From positions 96,838 through 160,837 of the forward strand of contig CAUJIO010000008.1 of NCBI GenBank assembly GCA_963205315.1: a stretch of DNA of 64,000 bases, given 5' to 3'. Positions within the stretch are counted from its first letter, which is position 1; each line of letters opens with the position of its first letter. Source of the DNA: Pseudomonadota bacterium (lineage in GTDB: Bacteria > Pseudomonadota > Alphaproteobacteria > Rhizobiales > Aestuariivirgaceae). The notes beneath the pieces were generated by a model. That model did no database searches. It was not told the DNA's origin and saw only the letters and a program-made list of their open reading frames with translations. Made by a program: the position numbers and the translations under genes. Positions 52,862-61,165 of this stretch are shown here, in pieces.

Positions 52862-53929
52862 ATGAAAATTTGGATGGCAATGGCCGCCGCATTGGCGCTC
52901 AGCGTCTCGGCTGGTGCCGCACAGGCCGCCGACAAGCTGAAGGCCTGCTGGGTGTATGTCGGCCCCGTGGGTGACTTTGGATATTCCTATCAGCACGACC
53001 AGGGCCGCAAGGCAGTCGAAAAGGAACTGGGCGACAAGGTCGAAACCGTATTCCTGGAGAATGTTGCCGAAGGTCCGGACGCCGAACGTGCCATCGAGCG
53101 TCTGGCGCGTGAAGGATGCAAGATCATCTTTACGACGTCCTTCGGATTCATGGACCCAACGATCAAGGTCGCCGCAAAGTATCCCGACATCAAGTTCGAG
53201 CATGCCACCGGCTACAAGATGGCCGATAACGTTGCCATTTATAACGCGCGCTTCTACGAAGGCCGCTATGTGATGGGCCAGGTCGCCGCCAAGATGTCGA
53301 AGACGGGCGTTGCCGGCTACATCGTGTCCTTCCCCATCCCTGAAGTGGTGATGGGCATCAACGCCTTCATGCTCGGCGCGCAGAGCGTGAATCCCGACTT
53401 CAAGATCAAGATCGTCTGGGTGAATTCCTGGTATGATCCGGGCAAGGAGGCCGATGCCGCCAAAGTGCTCTTCGGGCAGGGCGCCGACATCATGGTGCAG
53501 CACACCGATTCGACCGCTCCCCTGCAGATCGCAGAGGAACAGGGCAAGCTCGGCTTCGGCCAGTCTTCCGACATGATCAAGTTTGCACCCAAGGCGCAGC
53601 TCTCCGCCAATACCGACGACTGGGATCCCTACTATGTGGCCCGCGTCAAGGCGGTGCTCGACAGCACGTGGAAGTCGGGCTCGACCTGGGGCGGCATGAA
53701 GGACGGCATGGTGGTGCTGTCACCTTTCACCAACATGCCGGACGATGTGAAGAAGATGGCGGAAGACTCCGTTGCCAAGATCAAGTCGGGTGAGCTGCTT
53801 CCCTTCACCGGACCGATCACCAAGCAGGACGGCACAACTGTGGGCGAGGCCGGAAAGTCGCTCCCCGACGAAGAGCTGCTCGGCATGAACTATTACATCA
53901 AGGGCATCGACGACAAGCTGCCGCAGTAA
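52862..53929 (+). CDS. BMP-family ABC substrate-binding protein
   Basis: A 355-residue periplasmic binding protein of the basic membrane protein (Bmp/Med) family. A Sec signal peptide (MAMAAALALSVSAGAAQA) has no lipobox cysteine, so the protein is soluble. The mature part has ACWVYVGPVGDFGYSYQHDQGRKAVE, ARFYEGRYVMGQVAAKMSKTGVAGYIVSFPIPEVVMGINAFMLGAQSVNP and GADIMVQHTDSTAPLQIAEEQG. Relatives bind purine nucleosides. The ATG at 52862 follows AAGGAGA; the open frame upstream is not coding in character. Confidence 0.92.
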   Translation: MKIWMAMAAALALSVSAGAAQAADKLKACWVYVGPVGDFGYSYQHDQGRKAVEKELGDKVETVFLENVAEGPDAERAIERLAREGCKIIFTTSFGFMDPTIKVAAKYPDIKFEHATGYKMADNVAIYNARFYEGRYVMGQVAAKMSKTGVAGYIVSFPIPEVVMGINAFMLGAQSVNPDFKIKIVWVNSWYDPGKEADAAKVLFGQGADIMVQHTDSTAPLQIAEEQGKLGFGQSSDMIKFAPKAQLSANTDDWDPYYVARVKAVLDSTWKSGSTWGGMKDGMVVLSPFTNMPDDVKKMAEDSVAKIKSGELLPFTGPITKQDGTTVGEAGKSLPDEELLGMNYYIKGIDDKLPQ

Positions 53930-53947
53930 GCCTGAGACACCAACCAG

Positions 53948-53978
53948 CGCCTGCCGCGGGAATCTTCCCCGGCAGGCG
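53948..53978 (+). terminator. Strong hairpin between binding-protein gene and puuD
   Basis: A 9-bp stem CGCCTGCCG (53948-53956)/CGGCAGGCG (53970-53978), prolonged after one mismatch by GG/CC pairs. It is followed by TATTCTTGAGGAG, not a full T-run. It probably causes partial termination or protects the upstream message, leaving less puuD mRNA than binding-protein mRNA. Confidence 0.5.
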
Positions 53979-54000
53979 TATTCTTGAGGAGCCGGAATCC

Positions 54001-55800
54001 GTGGACCCCTTTGTTACCGACTGGCTGAATCTCCTCATCCGCTGGGGCCATATGATTGCGGGCATCGCCTGGATCGGCACGTCGTTTTATTTCGTGGCGC
54101 TCGACTTCTCGCTGAAGTCACGGGACGGGTTGCCTGCAGGTGTCCGTGGCGAGGCCTGGGAAGTCCACGGCGGCGGCTTCTATCACGTGCAGAAGTATCT
54201 CTCCGCGCCAGGACAGATGCCGGAGCATCTGACCTGGTTCAAGTGGGAAGCCTATCTCACCTGGGTCACGGGCTTCCTCTTGCTCGTCGTGCAATATTAC
54301 TTGCAGCCCGGCGCCTATCTCATCGATCCCGCCATCTTGTCACTGGCGCCGTGGCAAGCCATCGCCATCTCGCTTGTCTCGATTGCATTGGCGTGGATCA
54401 TCTATGACGCGCTCTGCCGCACGCTCGCGGAAAAATACCCGACACTTCTGATCGCCGCTGTGCTGGCCCTCATTCTCGCGCTGGCGCATTTCTTCGGGCA
54501 GGTCTTCTCCGGCCGTGGCGCCTTCATTCACGTTGGCGTCACCATCGGCACGATGATGGCCGCCAATGTCTTCATGGTGATCATTCCAAACCAGAGAAAA
54601 ATCACTGCCGCCCTCATCCGGGGCGAGACGCCGGACCCCCGGCTTGGCGCCATCGGCAAGCAACGGTCCCTGCACAACACCTATTTGACTTTGCCCGTTC
54701 TGCTGATGATGGTGAGCAATCACTTTGCCATGCTGACCAACACGCATCACACCTGGCTGCTGGTGGGATTGATCGTCGTCAGCGGTGCCGCCCTGCGGCA
54801 TTTCCTCGTCCGCCATGAAGTGGGCGATCCGCTGGGCAAGATCGCCTGGACATTGCCCATCATTATCCTGGGCCTCGCACTGGCCTGGTGGCTGAGCGGT
54901 TCGCCACTCACCTCGCTCGACTGGCCAAACCTCCTGCTCCGTTGGGGCCATATGATCGCCGGCATCGCCTGGATCGGCACGTCGTTCTATTTCGTGGCGC
55001 TCGATTTCTCCTTGCGCAAGCAACAGAACCTGCCGCCCGGAGTTTCCGGCGAAGCGTGGGAGGTTCACGGCGGCGGCTTCTATCATGTGCGCAAATACAT
55101 CACCGCGCCGGAAAAGCTGCCAAAGGATCTCATCTGGTTCAAGTGGGAGGCCTATCTCACCTGGATGACCGGCTTTTTGCTGCTCATCGTTCTCTACTAT
55201 CTGCAGGCCGGCACCTATCTGATCGATGAGACTGTGATGGTGTTGAGCCAATTGCAGGCCATCGGAATATCCGTTGCCAGCCTGCTCGTAGGCTGGCTGG
55301 TGTACAGCATCCTCTGCCGCTCCCCCATCGGCCGCAACAGCGCAATGCTCGCAGCCTGCGTCATGGTGATGATCCTCGCGGCGGCCTATTTCTACACGCA
55401 TGTCTTCTCGGGCCGCGGCGCATTCATTCACATCGGCGCATTCATCGGCACGCTGATGGCCGCCAACGTCTTCATGGTCATCATTCCCAATCAGCGCAAA
55501 ATCACAGCCGCGTTGCTGAAGGGTGAGAAGCCCGATCCCCGGCTTGGTGCAACGGGCAAGCAGCGGTCTTTACACAATACCTATCTCACATTGCCGGTAT
55601 TGCTGACGATGGTGAGCAACCACTTCCCGATGATCACCGATCATCCCAGCGCCTGGATGCCGGCGGGACTGATCATTGCCGGCGGTGCTCTGGCGCGGCA
55701 CTATCTCGTGCGTACCGATGTGGGCGACAGCCAAAGCGACATCGCCTGGACATTGCCGCTCGCCGGCGCGGCATTGGCCTTCGCCTTGTTGCTCACGCAA
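54001..55800 (+). repeat. Two direct repeats of 900 bp inside puuD
   Basis: Units 54001-54900 and 54901-55800 align without net insertion or deletion; for example TGGGGCCATATGAT occurs at 54043 and 54943. Many differences are at third codon positions, and the least similar part encodes helices around residues 121-160, so the copies are old rather than a sequencing or assembly repeat. Confidence 0.9.
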
Positions 55801-56079
55801 CCTGAAAAACTGGTGCTCTTTCAGGGCGATGTCAGCGATGACGAGGCCTTGGCGATTGTCACCGAACGCTGTTCGTCATGCCACGCGGCCACGCCGAGCG
55901 ATACGACCATCAAGGCGGCGCCGAAGGGGATTGCGCTCGAGACCATCGGCGCTCTCAAACGCTATGCGGCGCAAATCGAAACGCAGGCCGTGAAGAACAA
56001 GGCCATGCCGCTCGGCAACAAGACAAAAATGACTGTTGAGGAGCGCGCCAAACTCGGGGCGTGGATTTCAAGGCAATGA
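54001..56079 (+). CDS. puuD: Urate hydroxylase PuuD with tandemly duplicated membrane domain
   Basis: A 692-residue protein; PuuD is normally about 400 residues: one eight-helix membrane domain plus a C-terminal cytochrome c, oxidising urate to 5-hydroxyisourate. Here residues 1-300 and 301-600 are two copies of the membrane domain in perfect register (900-bp offset, no net gap), about 63% identical by hand count. Residues 14-38, 186-205 and 219-235 are identical in copy two. Conserved His (17, 56, 62, 225, 241) are kept in both. One cytochrome c domain follows, with heme motif CSSCH at 624-628. GTG start after GAGGAG. uraD overlaps by 4 bp. No frameshift or stop is seen. Confidence 0.9.
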   Translation: MDPFVTDWLNLLIRWGHMIAGIAWIGTSFYFVALDFSLKSRDGLPAGVRGEAWEVHGGGFYHVQKYLSAPGQMPEHLTWFKWEAYLTWVTGFLLLVVQYYLQPGAYLIDPAILSLAPWQAIAISLVSIALAWIIYDALCRTLAEKYPTLLIAAVLALILALAHFFGQVFSGRGAFIHVGVTIGTMMAANVFMVIIPNQRKITAALIRGETPDPRLGAIGKQRSLHNTYLTLPVLLMMVSNHFAMLTNTHHTWLLVGLIVVSGAALRHFLVRHEVGDPLGKIAWTLPIIILGLALAWWLSGSPLTSLDWPNLLLRWGHMIAGIAWIGTSFYFVALDFSLRKQQNLPPGVSGEAWEVHGGGFYHVRKYITAPEKLPKDLIWFKWEAYLTWMTGFLLLIVLYYLQAGTYLIDETVMVLSQLQAIGISVASLLVGWLVYSILCRSPIGRNSAMLAACVMVMILAAAYFYTHVFSGRGAFIHIGAFIGTLMAANVFMVIIPNQRKITAALLKGEKPDPRLGATGKQRSLHNTYLTLPVLLTMVSNHFPMITDHPSAWMPAGLIIAGGALARHYLVRTDVGDSQSDIAWTLPLAGAALAFALLLTQPEKLVLFQGDVSDDEALAIVTERCSSCHAATPSDTTIKAAPKGIALETIGALKRYAAQIETQAVKNKAMPLGNKTKMTVEERAKLGAWISRQ

Positions 56080-56573
56080 TGACGACAATGGATGTGAACG
56101 CCATGAGCGTGGCGGGCTTTATCGAGGCCTTCGGTGATGTTGCCGAGCATTCGCCCTGGGTCGCCCGCGAAGCCGCGAGCTTCCGCCCCTTCGCGAACCG
56201 CGAGGCGATGATCCGCAGCTTCGAACGCGCCGTGAGATCCGCGAACGGCGATGCGCAGCTGGCCCTGATTGGCTCACATCCTGATCTCGCGACCAAGGCC
56301 AGGCTCACCGAAGACTCGACCCGTGAGCAGGCCGGCGCTGGCCTCAATACATTGTCGGCTGACGAATTCGCGCGCTTCACCCAGTTGAACGAATCCTACA
56401 AGCAGCGCTTCGGCTTTCCCTTCATCTACGCCGTGAAGGGAGCCACGAAGCACATGATTCTCGGCAGTTTTGAGGTTCGCGTCGGCAATACCCCAGAGGC
56501 TGAGTTCGCCATGGCGCTGGAGCAGGTCTGCCGCATCTTCCGCTTCCGCATCGAAGACCGGGTGAGCGCATGA
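56076..56573 (+). CDS. uraD: OHCU decarboxylase
   Basis: A 165-residue helical enzyme that decarboxylates 2-oxo-4-hydroxy-4-carboxy-5-ureidoimidazoline to S-allantoin. It has the family pattern FIEAFGDVAEHSPWVAREAA, LIGSHPDLATKARLTEDSTREQAGAGL (with the catalytic His) and FNESYKQRFGFPF-like NESYKQRFGFPFIYAVKG. The ATG at 56076 overlaps the puuD stop; a GTG at 56061 inside puuD is less likely. guaD overlaps its end (ATGA). Confidence 0.94.
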   Translation: MMTTMDVNAMSVAGFIEAFGDVAEHSPWVAREAASFRPFANREAMIRSFERAVRSANGDAQLALIGSHPDLATKARLTEDSTREQAGAGLNTLSADEFARFTQLNESYKQRFGFPFIYAVKGATKHMILGSFEVRVGNTPEAEFAMALEQVCRIFRFRIEDRVSA

Positions 56574-57868
56574 CACACGTCATCAAGGGCCAGACACTCA
56601 GCTTTGGAACGTCGCATCTCCATGTAAAGCACGAGCAGAAGGGGGCCATCGTCGTCGCGGATGATGGTACGATCCTGTGGTCAGGTCCGCAGCCCCTGCT
56701 GCCGCATGGGTTCCGGCAATTGCCTTGTGATGATTTCGGCAGCCAGATCGTCATGCCCGGGTTCGTTGATGCCCACATCCATTTTCCGCAATACCGCATG
56801 CTCGCGGCCCCGGGAAAGGACCTGCTTGACTGGCTGACGCGCTTCACCTTTCCCGAGGAGAGCCGCTACGCTGATCCCGCCTTTGCGGCCGCTGCGGCTG
56901 ACGTTTTCCTCTCGCGCCTCTACGCGCATGGCACGACCTCGGCACTCGCTTTCTGTTCTGTGCACAAGACATGTGCCGACGCGCTCTTCTCAGCCGCGGC
57001 CGCCCGCAACATGGCCCTAATCACCGGCAAGACCATGATGGACCGCAATGCCATCCCGGCGGTGCAGGATGATCCCGAAACAGGCGCACGTGAATCAACG
57101 GAACTTTATAGCGCCTGGCACGGCAAGGGACGTCTGCGCTATGCCGTCACCCCGCGCTTTGCCGTAACGTCGACGGAAGCCCAACTCAAGATCTCCGGCG
57201 AGTTGCTGGCGTCTCTCGATGGCGCACTGATGCAGACCCATCTGTCGGAGAGTCCTGGCGAGATCGCCTTCGTCAAGCAGCTCTTCCCGGATGCCAAGGA
57301 CTACACCGACGTCTACGACCGCTTCGGGCTTCTGAGCAACCGCAGCCTCTTCGCGCACGGCATCCATCTGTCGGAACGGGAATGTGCGAGGCTGTCGGAG
57401 TCCGGTTCAGGTGTCGTCCACTGCCCAACGTCCAACACATTCCTTGGCTCGGGTTTGATGCCGATGTCACATCTGCGCAAAATCTCGCGGCCGGTCGCTG
57501 TCGGCATCGCAACAGATGTCGGCGGCGGCACAAACTATTCGATGCTTGCCACACTTGGTGAAGCCTACAAGGTGCAGATGCTGGCAGGCTACAAGCCCAC
57601 GGCCGCGGAACTCTTCCATATGGCAACGCAAGGCAACGCCGAACGCTTGCACATCAGCCACGAGACGGGCTCGATCGACACGGGAAAATTCGCTGATCTT
57701 GTGGTGCTCGATCCCAATGCGACTCCAGTGTTGGCCAGCCGGCAGGAGCTATCAAACTCGCTCGAGGACGTGCTCTTCTCCTTGATGATTCTTGGCGATG
57801 ACCGCGCCATCCGTGCCACCTATGTGGCGGGCCGCAAGATGCACGAGCGCCTCAGTCCGCCAGCCTGA
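56570..57868 (+). CDS. guaD: Guanine deaminase
   Basis: A 432-residue amidohydrolase that converts guanine to xanthine and ammonia, feeding xdhAB. It has the zinc motif PGFVDAHIHFPQYRML, DWLTRFTFPEESRYAD, TPRFAVTSTEAQL, QTHLSESPGEI, LFAHGIHLSERE, CPTSNTFLGSGLMP and ATDVGGGTNYSMLATLGEAYK, all guanine-deaminase hallmarks. Last gene of the operon. Its final 17 bp overlap the convergent allA gene. Confidence 0.95.
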   Translation: MTHVIKGQTLSFGTSHLHVKHEQKGAIVVADDGTILWSGPQPLLPHGFRQLPCDDFGSQIVMPGFVDAHIHFPQYRMLAAPGKDLLDWLTRFTFPEESRYADPAFAAAAADVFLSRLYAHGTTSALAFCSVHKTCADALFSAAAARNMALITGKTMMDRNAIPAVQDDPETGARESTELYSAWHGKGRLRYAVTPRFAVTSTEAQLKISGELLASLDGALMQTHLSESPGEIAFVKQLFPDAKDYTDVYDRFGLLSNRSLFAHGIHLSERECARLSESGSGVVHCPTSNTFLGSGLMPMSHLRKISRPVAVGIATDVGGGTNYSMLATLGEAYKVQMLAGYKPTAAELFHMATQGNAERLHISHETGSIDTGKFADLVVLDPNATPVLASRQELSNSLEDVLFSLMILGDDRAIRATYVAGRKMHERLSPPA

Positions 57869-58343
57869 GAGCCGAGTCACCTTCGAGCCAGACCTCTTCG
57901 AGATTTCTGCCGGGTCCCTTGCGGTCGACAATGAGAAAGCGGCTGTCGGCGTCATTCACCAGCAATGGGTGGTGCCATACATTGCGCGCATAGTTGACGC
58001 CTTGGCGCCCGCTGGCCGAGAAGGCGCGATAGCTGGACGCATCGTGAACGTCAGTACAGACAAGTACCAGCCACGGGCGGTCCTGCAAGGGAATGAAGGC
58101 CTGACTGCCGAGTGGATGGCGCTCCATGAGCGTGATGGCGATGGGCCTTTGCCTCGGCTGGCCAAGGAACAGGCTGACATTGGTGGTCCCGCCCTCCATC
58201 GAGACATCGACACCCGCAAGATCATTGAAGCGTTGGGCGTAGCCCTGGTTGATGGTGATCGGATCGTGACCGGCCATCTCGATCACATCGCCGAAAGCTG
58301 CAAAGGCCGCTTGCGTCAGGGGGGCGGGTTTCAGGATGGACAT
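57852..58343 (-). CDS. allA: Ureidoglycolate lyase
   Basis: A 163-residue cupin-like enzyme that splits ureidoglycolate to glyoxylate and urea, a late step of allantoin use. It carries the family stretches ITLMERHPLGSQAFIPL, FSASGRQGVNYARNVWHHPLLV and FLIVDRKGPGRNLEEVWL. It belongs to the minus-strand unit cyclase-hydratase-allA, not to the purine operon, but faces guaD. Allantoinase and allantoicase are not in the window. The ATG at 58343 is used; the open frame continues upstream into the hydratase gene. Confidence 0.92.
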   Translation of the reverse strand: MSILKPAPLTQAAFAAFGDVIEMAGHDPITINQGYAQRFNDLAGVDVSMEGGTTNVSLFLGQPRQRPIAITLMERHPLGSQAFIPLQDRPWLVLVCTDVHDASSYRAFSASGRQGVNYARNVWHHPLLVNDADSRFLIVDRKGPGRNLEEVWLEGDSALRLAD

Positions 58344-58350
58344 GCTGAGC

Positions 58351-59139
58351 TCATACGATCGATGCCGAGATTGTGCCGAGCACGCCGTAATCGACGCTGA
58401 TCCTGTCACCAGGTGCGACTGCATAGGGAATGACGCAGGTGCCTGTGGTGACGAATTGTCCGGCCTTGACGCCGCCGCAATAGGTGCAGGCCTCGTTGAT
58501 GAACCACGTCAACGCCTTGCGCGGGTCACCGAGCACGGCCTTGCCGGTGCCTTCGATGACTTTCTCACCATTGCGATAGCCTGACACCTTGTGCTCCGAC
58601 AGGTCGATGTGCCGCCACGGCACAGCGATGGCGGGCCCGAGTACCAGCCACGAGGCACAGGCGGTGTCAGCGATCAGTTGCGCCGACCCCACCTTGGTGA
58701 AGTCGGAATAGCGGCTGTCCGGAATCTCGATTGAGAGATGCAGCGATGATACCGCCTCCAGTGCCTCCTCGATGTCGTAGGGCTTTGCGCGCGGCGGCAC
58801 ATCCTTGCCAAATCCAAAGGCGAACTCTGCCTCGGCCACACGCATGATATTGTCACCCAGTGTCACCGCTGCACCGGGTGGCAGCAGGCGATGGCGGAGA
58901 ATGCGCCCGATCAGCGGTCCCTCGACATTGATGTGCTTCTGGCCGGCTTCGCTGGTGGCCGCGATCTTCCATCCCGCCACTGGTTGGCCGCTGGCTTCGG
59001 CGACGGCTGCCGCTGTGGCATAGCCATCCGCCCGGCTCGCCGGCCGGCAATGCTCCGGCAGCGCCGCGATGCGGGTCGTGGCCTTCCAGTTGTTCAACAG
59101 AATAGCTGCGGCCTGGTGAGCGGATGTCGTAGCGGTCAT
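58351..59139 (-). CDS. 2-keto-4-pentenoate hydratase-like (FAH superfamily) enzyme
   Basis: A 262-residue MhpD-like protein with ADGYATAAAVAEASGQPVAGWKIAATS, MRVAEAEFAFGFGKDVP (metal-binding Glu pair), SLHLSIEIPDSRYSDF and FVTTGTCVIPYAVAPGDRISVDYGVLG. Relatives hydrate 2-hydroxypenta-2,4-dienoate or decarboxylate oxalocrotonate in aromatic meta-cleavage pathways. No other meta-cleavage gene is nearby, so the substrate is open. It is coupled to the cyclase gene (TGATG) and lies 7 bp before allA. Confidence 0.82.
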   Translation of the reverse strand: MTATTSAHQAAAILLNNWKATTRIAALPEHCRPASRADGYATAAAVAEASGQPVAGWKIAATSEAGQKHINVEGPLIGRILRHRLLPPGAAVTLGDNIMRVAEAEFAFGFGKDVPPRAKPYDIEEALEAVSSLHLSIEIPDSRYSDFTKVGSAQLIADTACASWLVLGPAIAVPWRHIDLSEHKVSGYRNGEKVIEGTGKAVLGDPRKALTWFINEACTYCGGVKAGQFVTTGTCVIPYAVAPGDRISVDYGVLGTISASIV

Positions 59140-60992
59140 CAGTCAATCCTCAGTTTCTTTATCAGCGCGATGAAGCGCGGATGATCGCGCACCTTGTCGA
59201 GATCGCTGTCATGCAGCATGAACTCCTTTTGCGACCTGAGCAGACTTGGAGACAAGACCTGCTCGAGGCGGTCGAGAGCAAGTTCGGTCTCTCCCAGCAC
59301 CGCATAGGCACAGGCGAGATTGTAGTTCAGATAGAAATCATCGGGCTCCATGATGCTGGCACGTTCGGCCCAGTCCTTGGTTCGTTCCGTTTCGCCGAGG
59401 ATCGCCAGCAATCCGGCGCCAAAAGCGAGGGCATCTGCGTCGTCCGGCCGTTCGGCAATGGCGGCTTCGGCTCGTGCCAGTGACCGTCGCGCCGCGTTGA
59501 TCATATCCTCTTTGCGGCCCAGTGACTGGAAGCACATGGCCTGTATGCCCAAAGCCCGAAAGTCGTCATGCTTCAAGTCCGCTGCCTTGCCGAGCATTTC
59601 CGCGGCCTTGAGATATTGTCCAAGGTTGAAGCAGTTGCGCCCGGAGAACAGGTAAGCTTCGAACAGGTCGGGTTTCAGTGTGTGAGCGGTTTGGAAACAG
59701 GCCTCGGCATCGCTGTATCGCCCGGCAGTGTAGAGTGCCAGGCCTTTGGAGGCATGCGCTTCCGCAAGTGTTGCATCGAGCGACAAGGCGCGTTCGCTTT
59801 GCTCGAGGATCTCCTGAACCGTAATACTGCTGTCGCCCGCATCCAGCAGATGCGAATTGCAGTCGGCTATTCCGGCATGGGCAGCGGCATAGTCGGGATC
59901 GATATCGAGGGCCCGGGCGAACATCTGCTTTGCCAGCCGCAGATAGCGCTTGGTGTGGCCGCGGTGAAAAAATCCCCGGCCCATCAGATAGTATCGATAG
60001 GCGTCGGTGTTGACCGTGGGCTTTTGCGAGATGGTTTCCAGTTCCTTTGGCAACATCCGGATGCGGAGCGCGCTGACGATGCTGCGCGAGATATCGTCCT
60101 GCAGTTCGAAGATGTCCTCGAACTTGCGGTCATAACGCTCGGCCCACACATGCCCATTCGTCCGCCCGTCGATCAACTGCGCTGTAATGCGGACGCGGTC
60201 GTTGATCTTGCGAACGCTGCCTTCGAGAATATATTGCACACCCAGCCGTGCAGCGGTGTGTCCGATGTCGACATGCTGTCCCTTGAGCGTGAAGGCGGTG
60301 TTGCGCGACACCACGAATAGCGCGGAGATCTTCGAAAGATCAGTGATGATGTCTTCGGTGATGCCGTCGCTGAAATATTCCTGTTCGGGATCGCCGCTCA
60401 TGTTGACGAAGGGCAGCACCGCGATGGATGCCTCATGGCTGTTGTTGCCGCGCCGCCGCGCTTGCGTTGGCAGCACTGTGTTGAGCCGCACACGATAGGC
60501 CTGCACAGGTCCCGAAATGTTCTTCAGCTGGCGCTTGCCCATGTCTTCGAAGCTGAAGCTCACGTGCCGGTGAACGTGGTGGTAGACGGTGTCAGAAATA
60601 CAAATGCTGCCAGGCTCCGCAATGCCTTGCAGCCGGGTTGCGACATTGACACCGTCACCGAACACATCGTGTTCGTCTGCGATCACATCCGACAAATTGA
60701 TGCCGATGCGGAAACTCATCTGCTTGCTGTCGTCAACGATGGCATTCCGGGCCTCGCAGGCCTTCTGTGCGTCGGCGGCAAATTGCACGGCATTCACCAC
60801 GCTCGAAAACTCGGCAAGAAAACCGTCGCCGAGCATTTTGATCACGCGTCCCGCATGCTTGTCGAGCAGGGGCTGGATCACCTGTTCCTGACGCTGGATG
60901 AACTCGTCGAGGGCGCCCGCCTCGTCTTGTTCCATCAGCCGGGAATACCCTGCGATGTCGGCAGACAGGATTGTTGTCAGTCGACGTTCCAA
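59139..60992 (-). CDS. Class III adenylate/guanylate cyclase with TolB-like and TPR domains
   Basis: A 617-residue soluble protein. Residues 1-165 are a class III cyclase domain: ILSADIAGYSRLM (first metal Asp), KMLGDGFLAEF (second metal Asp) and FGDGVNVATRLQ (Asn and Arg of the transition-state site). A TolB-like segment follows (IAVLPFVNMSGDPEQEYFSDGITEDIITDLSKI), and the rest holds TPR repeats (for example YTAGRYSDAEACFQTAHTLKPD). The TTG at 60992 with GGGAG upstream is preferred since MERRL-type starts are usual; a GTG at 61043 is possible. It probably makes cAMP in response to a protein or ligand bound by the TPRs. Confidence 0.85.
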   Translation of the reverse strand: MERRLTTILSADIAGYSRLMEQDEAGALDEFIQRQEQVIQPLLDKHAGRVIKMLGDGFLAEFSSVVNAVQFAADAQKACEARNAIVDDSKQMSFRIGINLSDVIADEHDVFGDGVNVATRLQGIAEPGSICISDTVYHHVHRHVSFSFEDMGKRQLKNISGPVQAYRVRLNTVLPTQARRRGNNSHEASIAVLPFVNMSGDPEQEYFSDGITEDIITDLSKISALFVVSRNTAFTLKGQHVDIGHTAARLGVQYILEGSVRKINDRVRITAQLIDGRTNGHVWAERYDRKFEDIFELQDDISRSIVSALRIRMLPKELETISQKPTVNTDAYRYYLMGRGFFHRGHTKRYLRLAKQMFARALDIDPDYAAAHAGIADCNSHLLDAGDSSITVQEILEQSERALSLDATLAEAHASKGLALYTAGRYSDAEACFQTAHTLKPDLFEAYLFSGRNCFNLGQYLKAAEMLGKAADLKHDDFRALGIQAMCFQSLGRKEDMINAARRSLARAEAAIAERPDDADALAFGAGLLAILGETERTKDWAERASIMEPDDFYLNYNLACAYAVLGETELALDRLEQVLSPSLLRSQKEFMLHDSDLDKVRDHPRFIALIKKLRID

Positions 60993-61096
60993 ACCGCAAG
61001 CTCCCAGCAAAAGATGGCTGATGATAGCGGTCTGACCCGTCACTTAGCAATTTGATTCAGCATGGCTTTCACGTCAGAGTGGCGCTGTTGCCGTCC

Positions 61097-61126
61097 TTGA
61101 CAAGTCAGGTACCGCGGGGCGACTAT
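61097..61126 (+). promoter_or_regulatory. Putative promoter of the second xanthine-dehydrogenase-like locus
   Basis: A perfect TTGACA at 61097-61102, then GACTAT at 61121-61126 (18-bp spacer) within GACTATTTTG. It lies 40 bp before the GTG start at 61166, in the 173-bp space divergent from the cyclase gene. Confidence 0.4.
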
Positions 61127-61165
61127 TTTGTGTGTGGCGAAGGCGAAGTGCAGAAAGGTCGAGAA

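Noticed and set aside
54001..55800. Assembly artefact as the cause of the PuuD duplication
   Set aside because: The two 900-bp units differ at many positions, mostly silent or conservative, which an artefactual duplication would not show.
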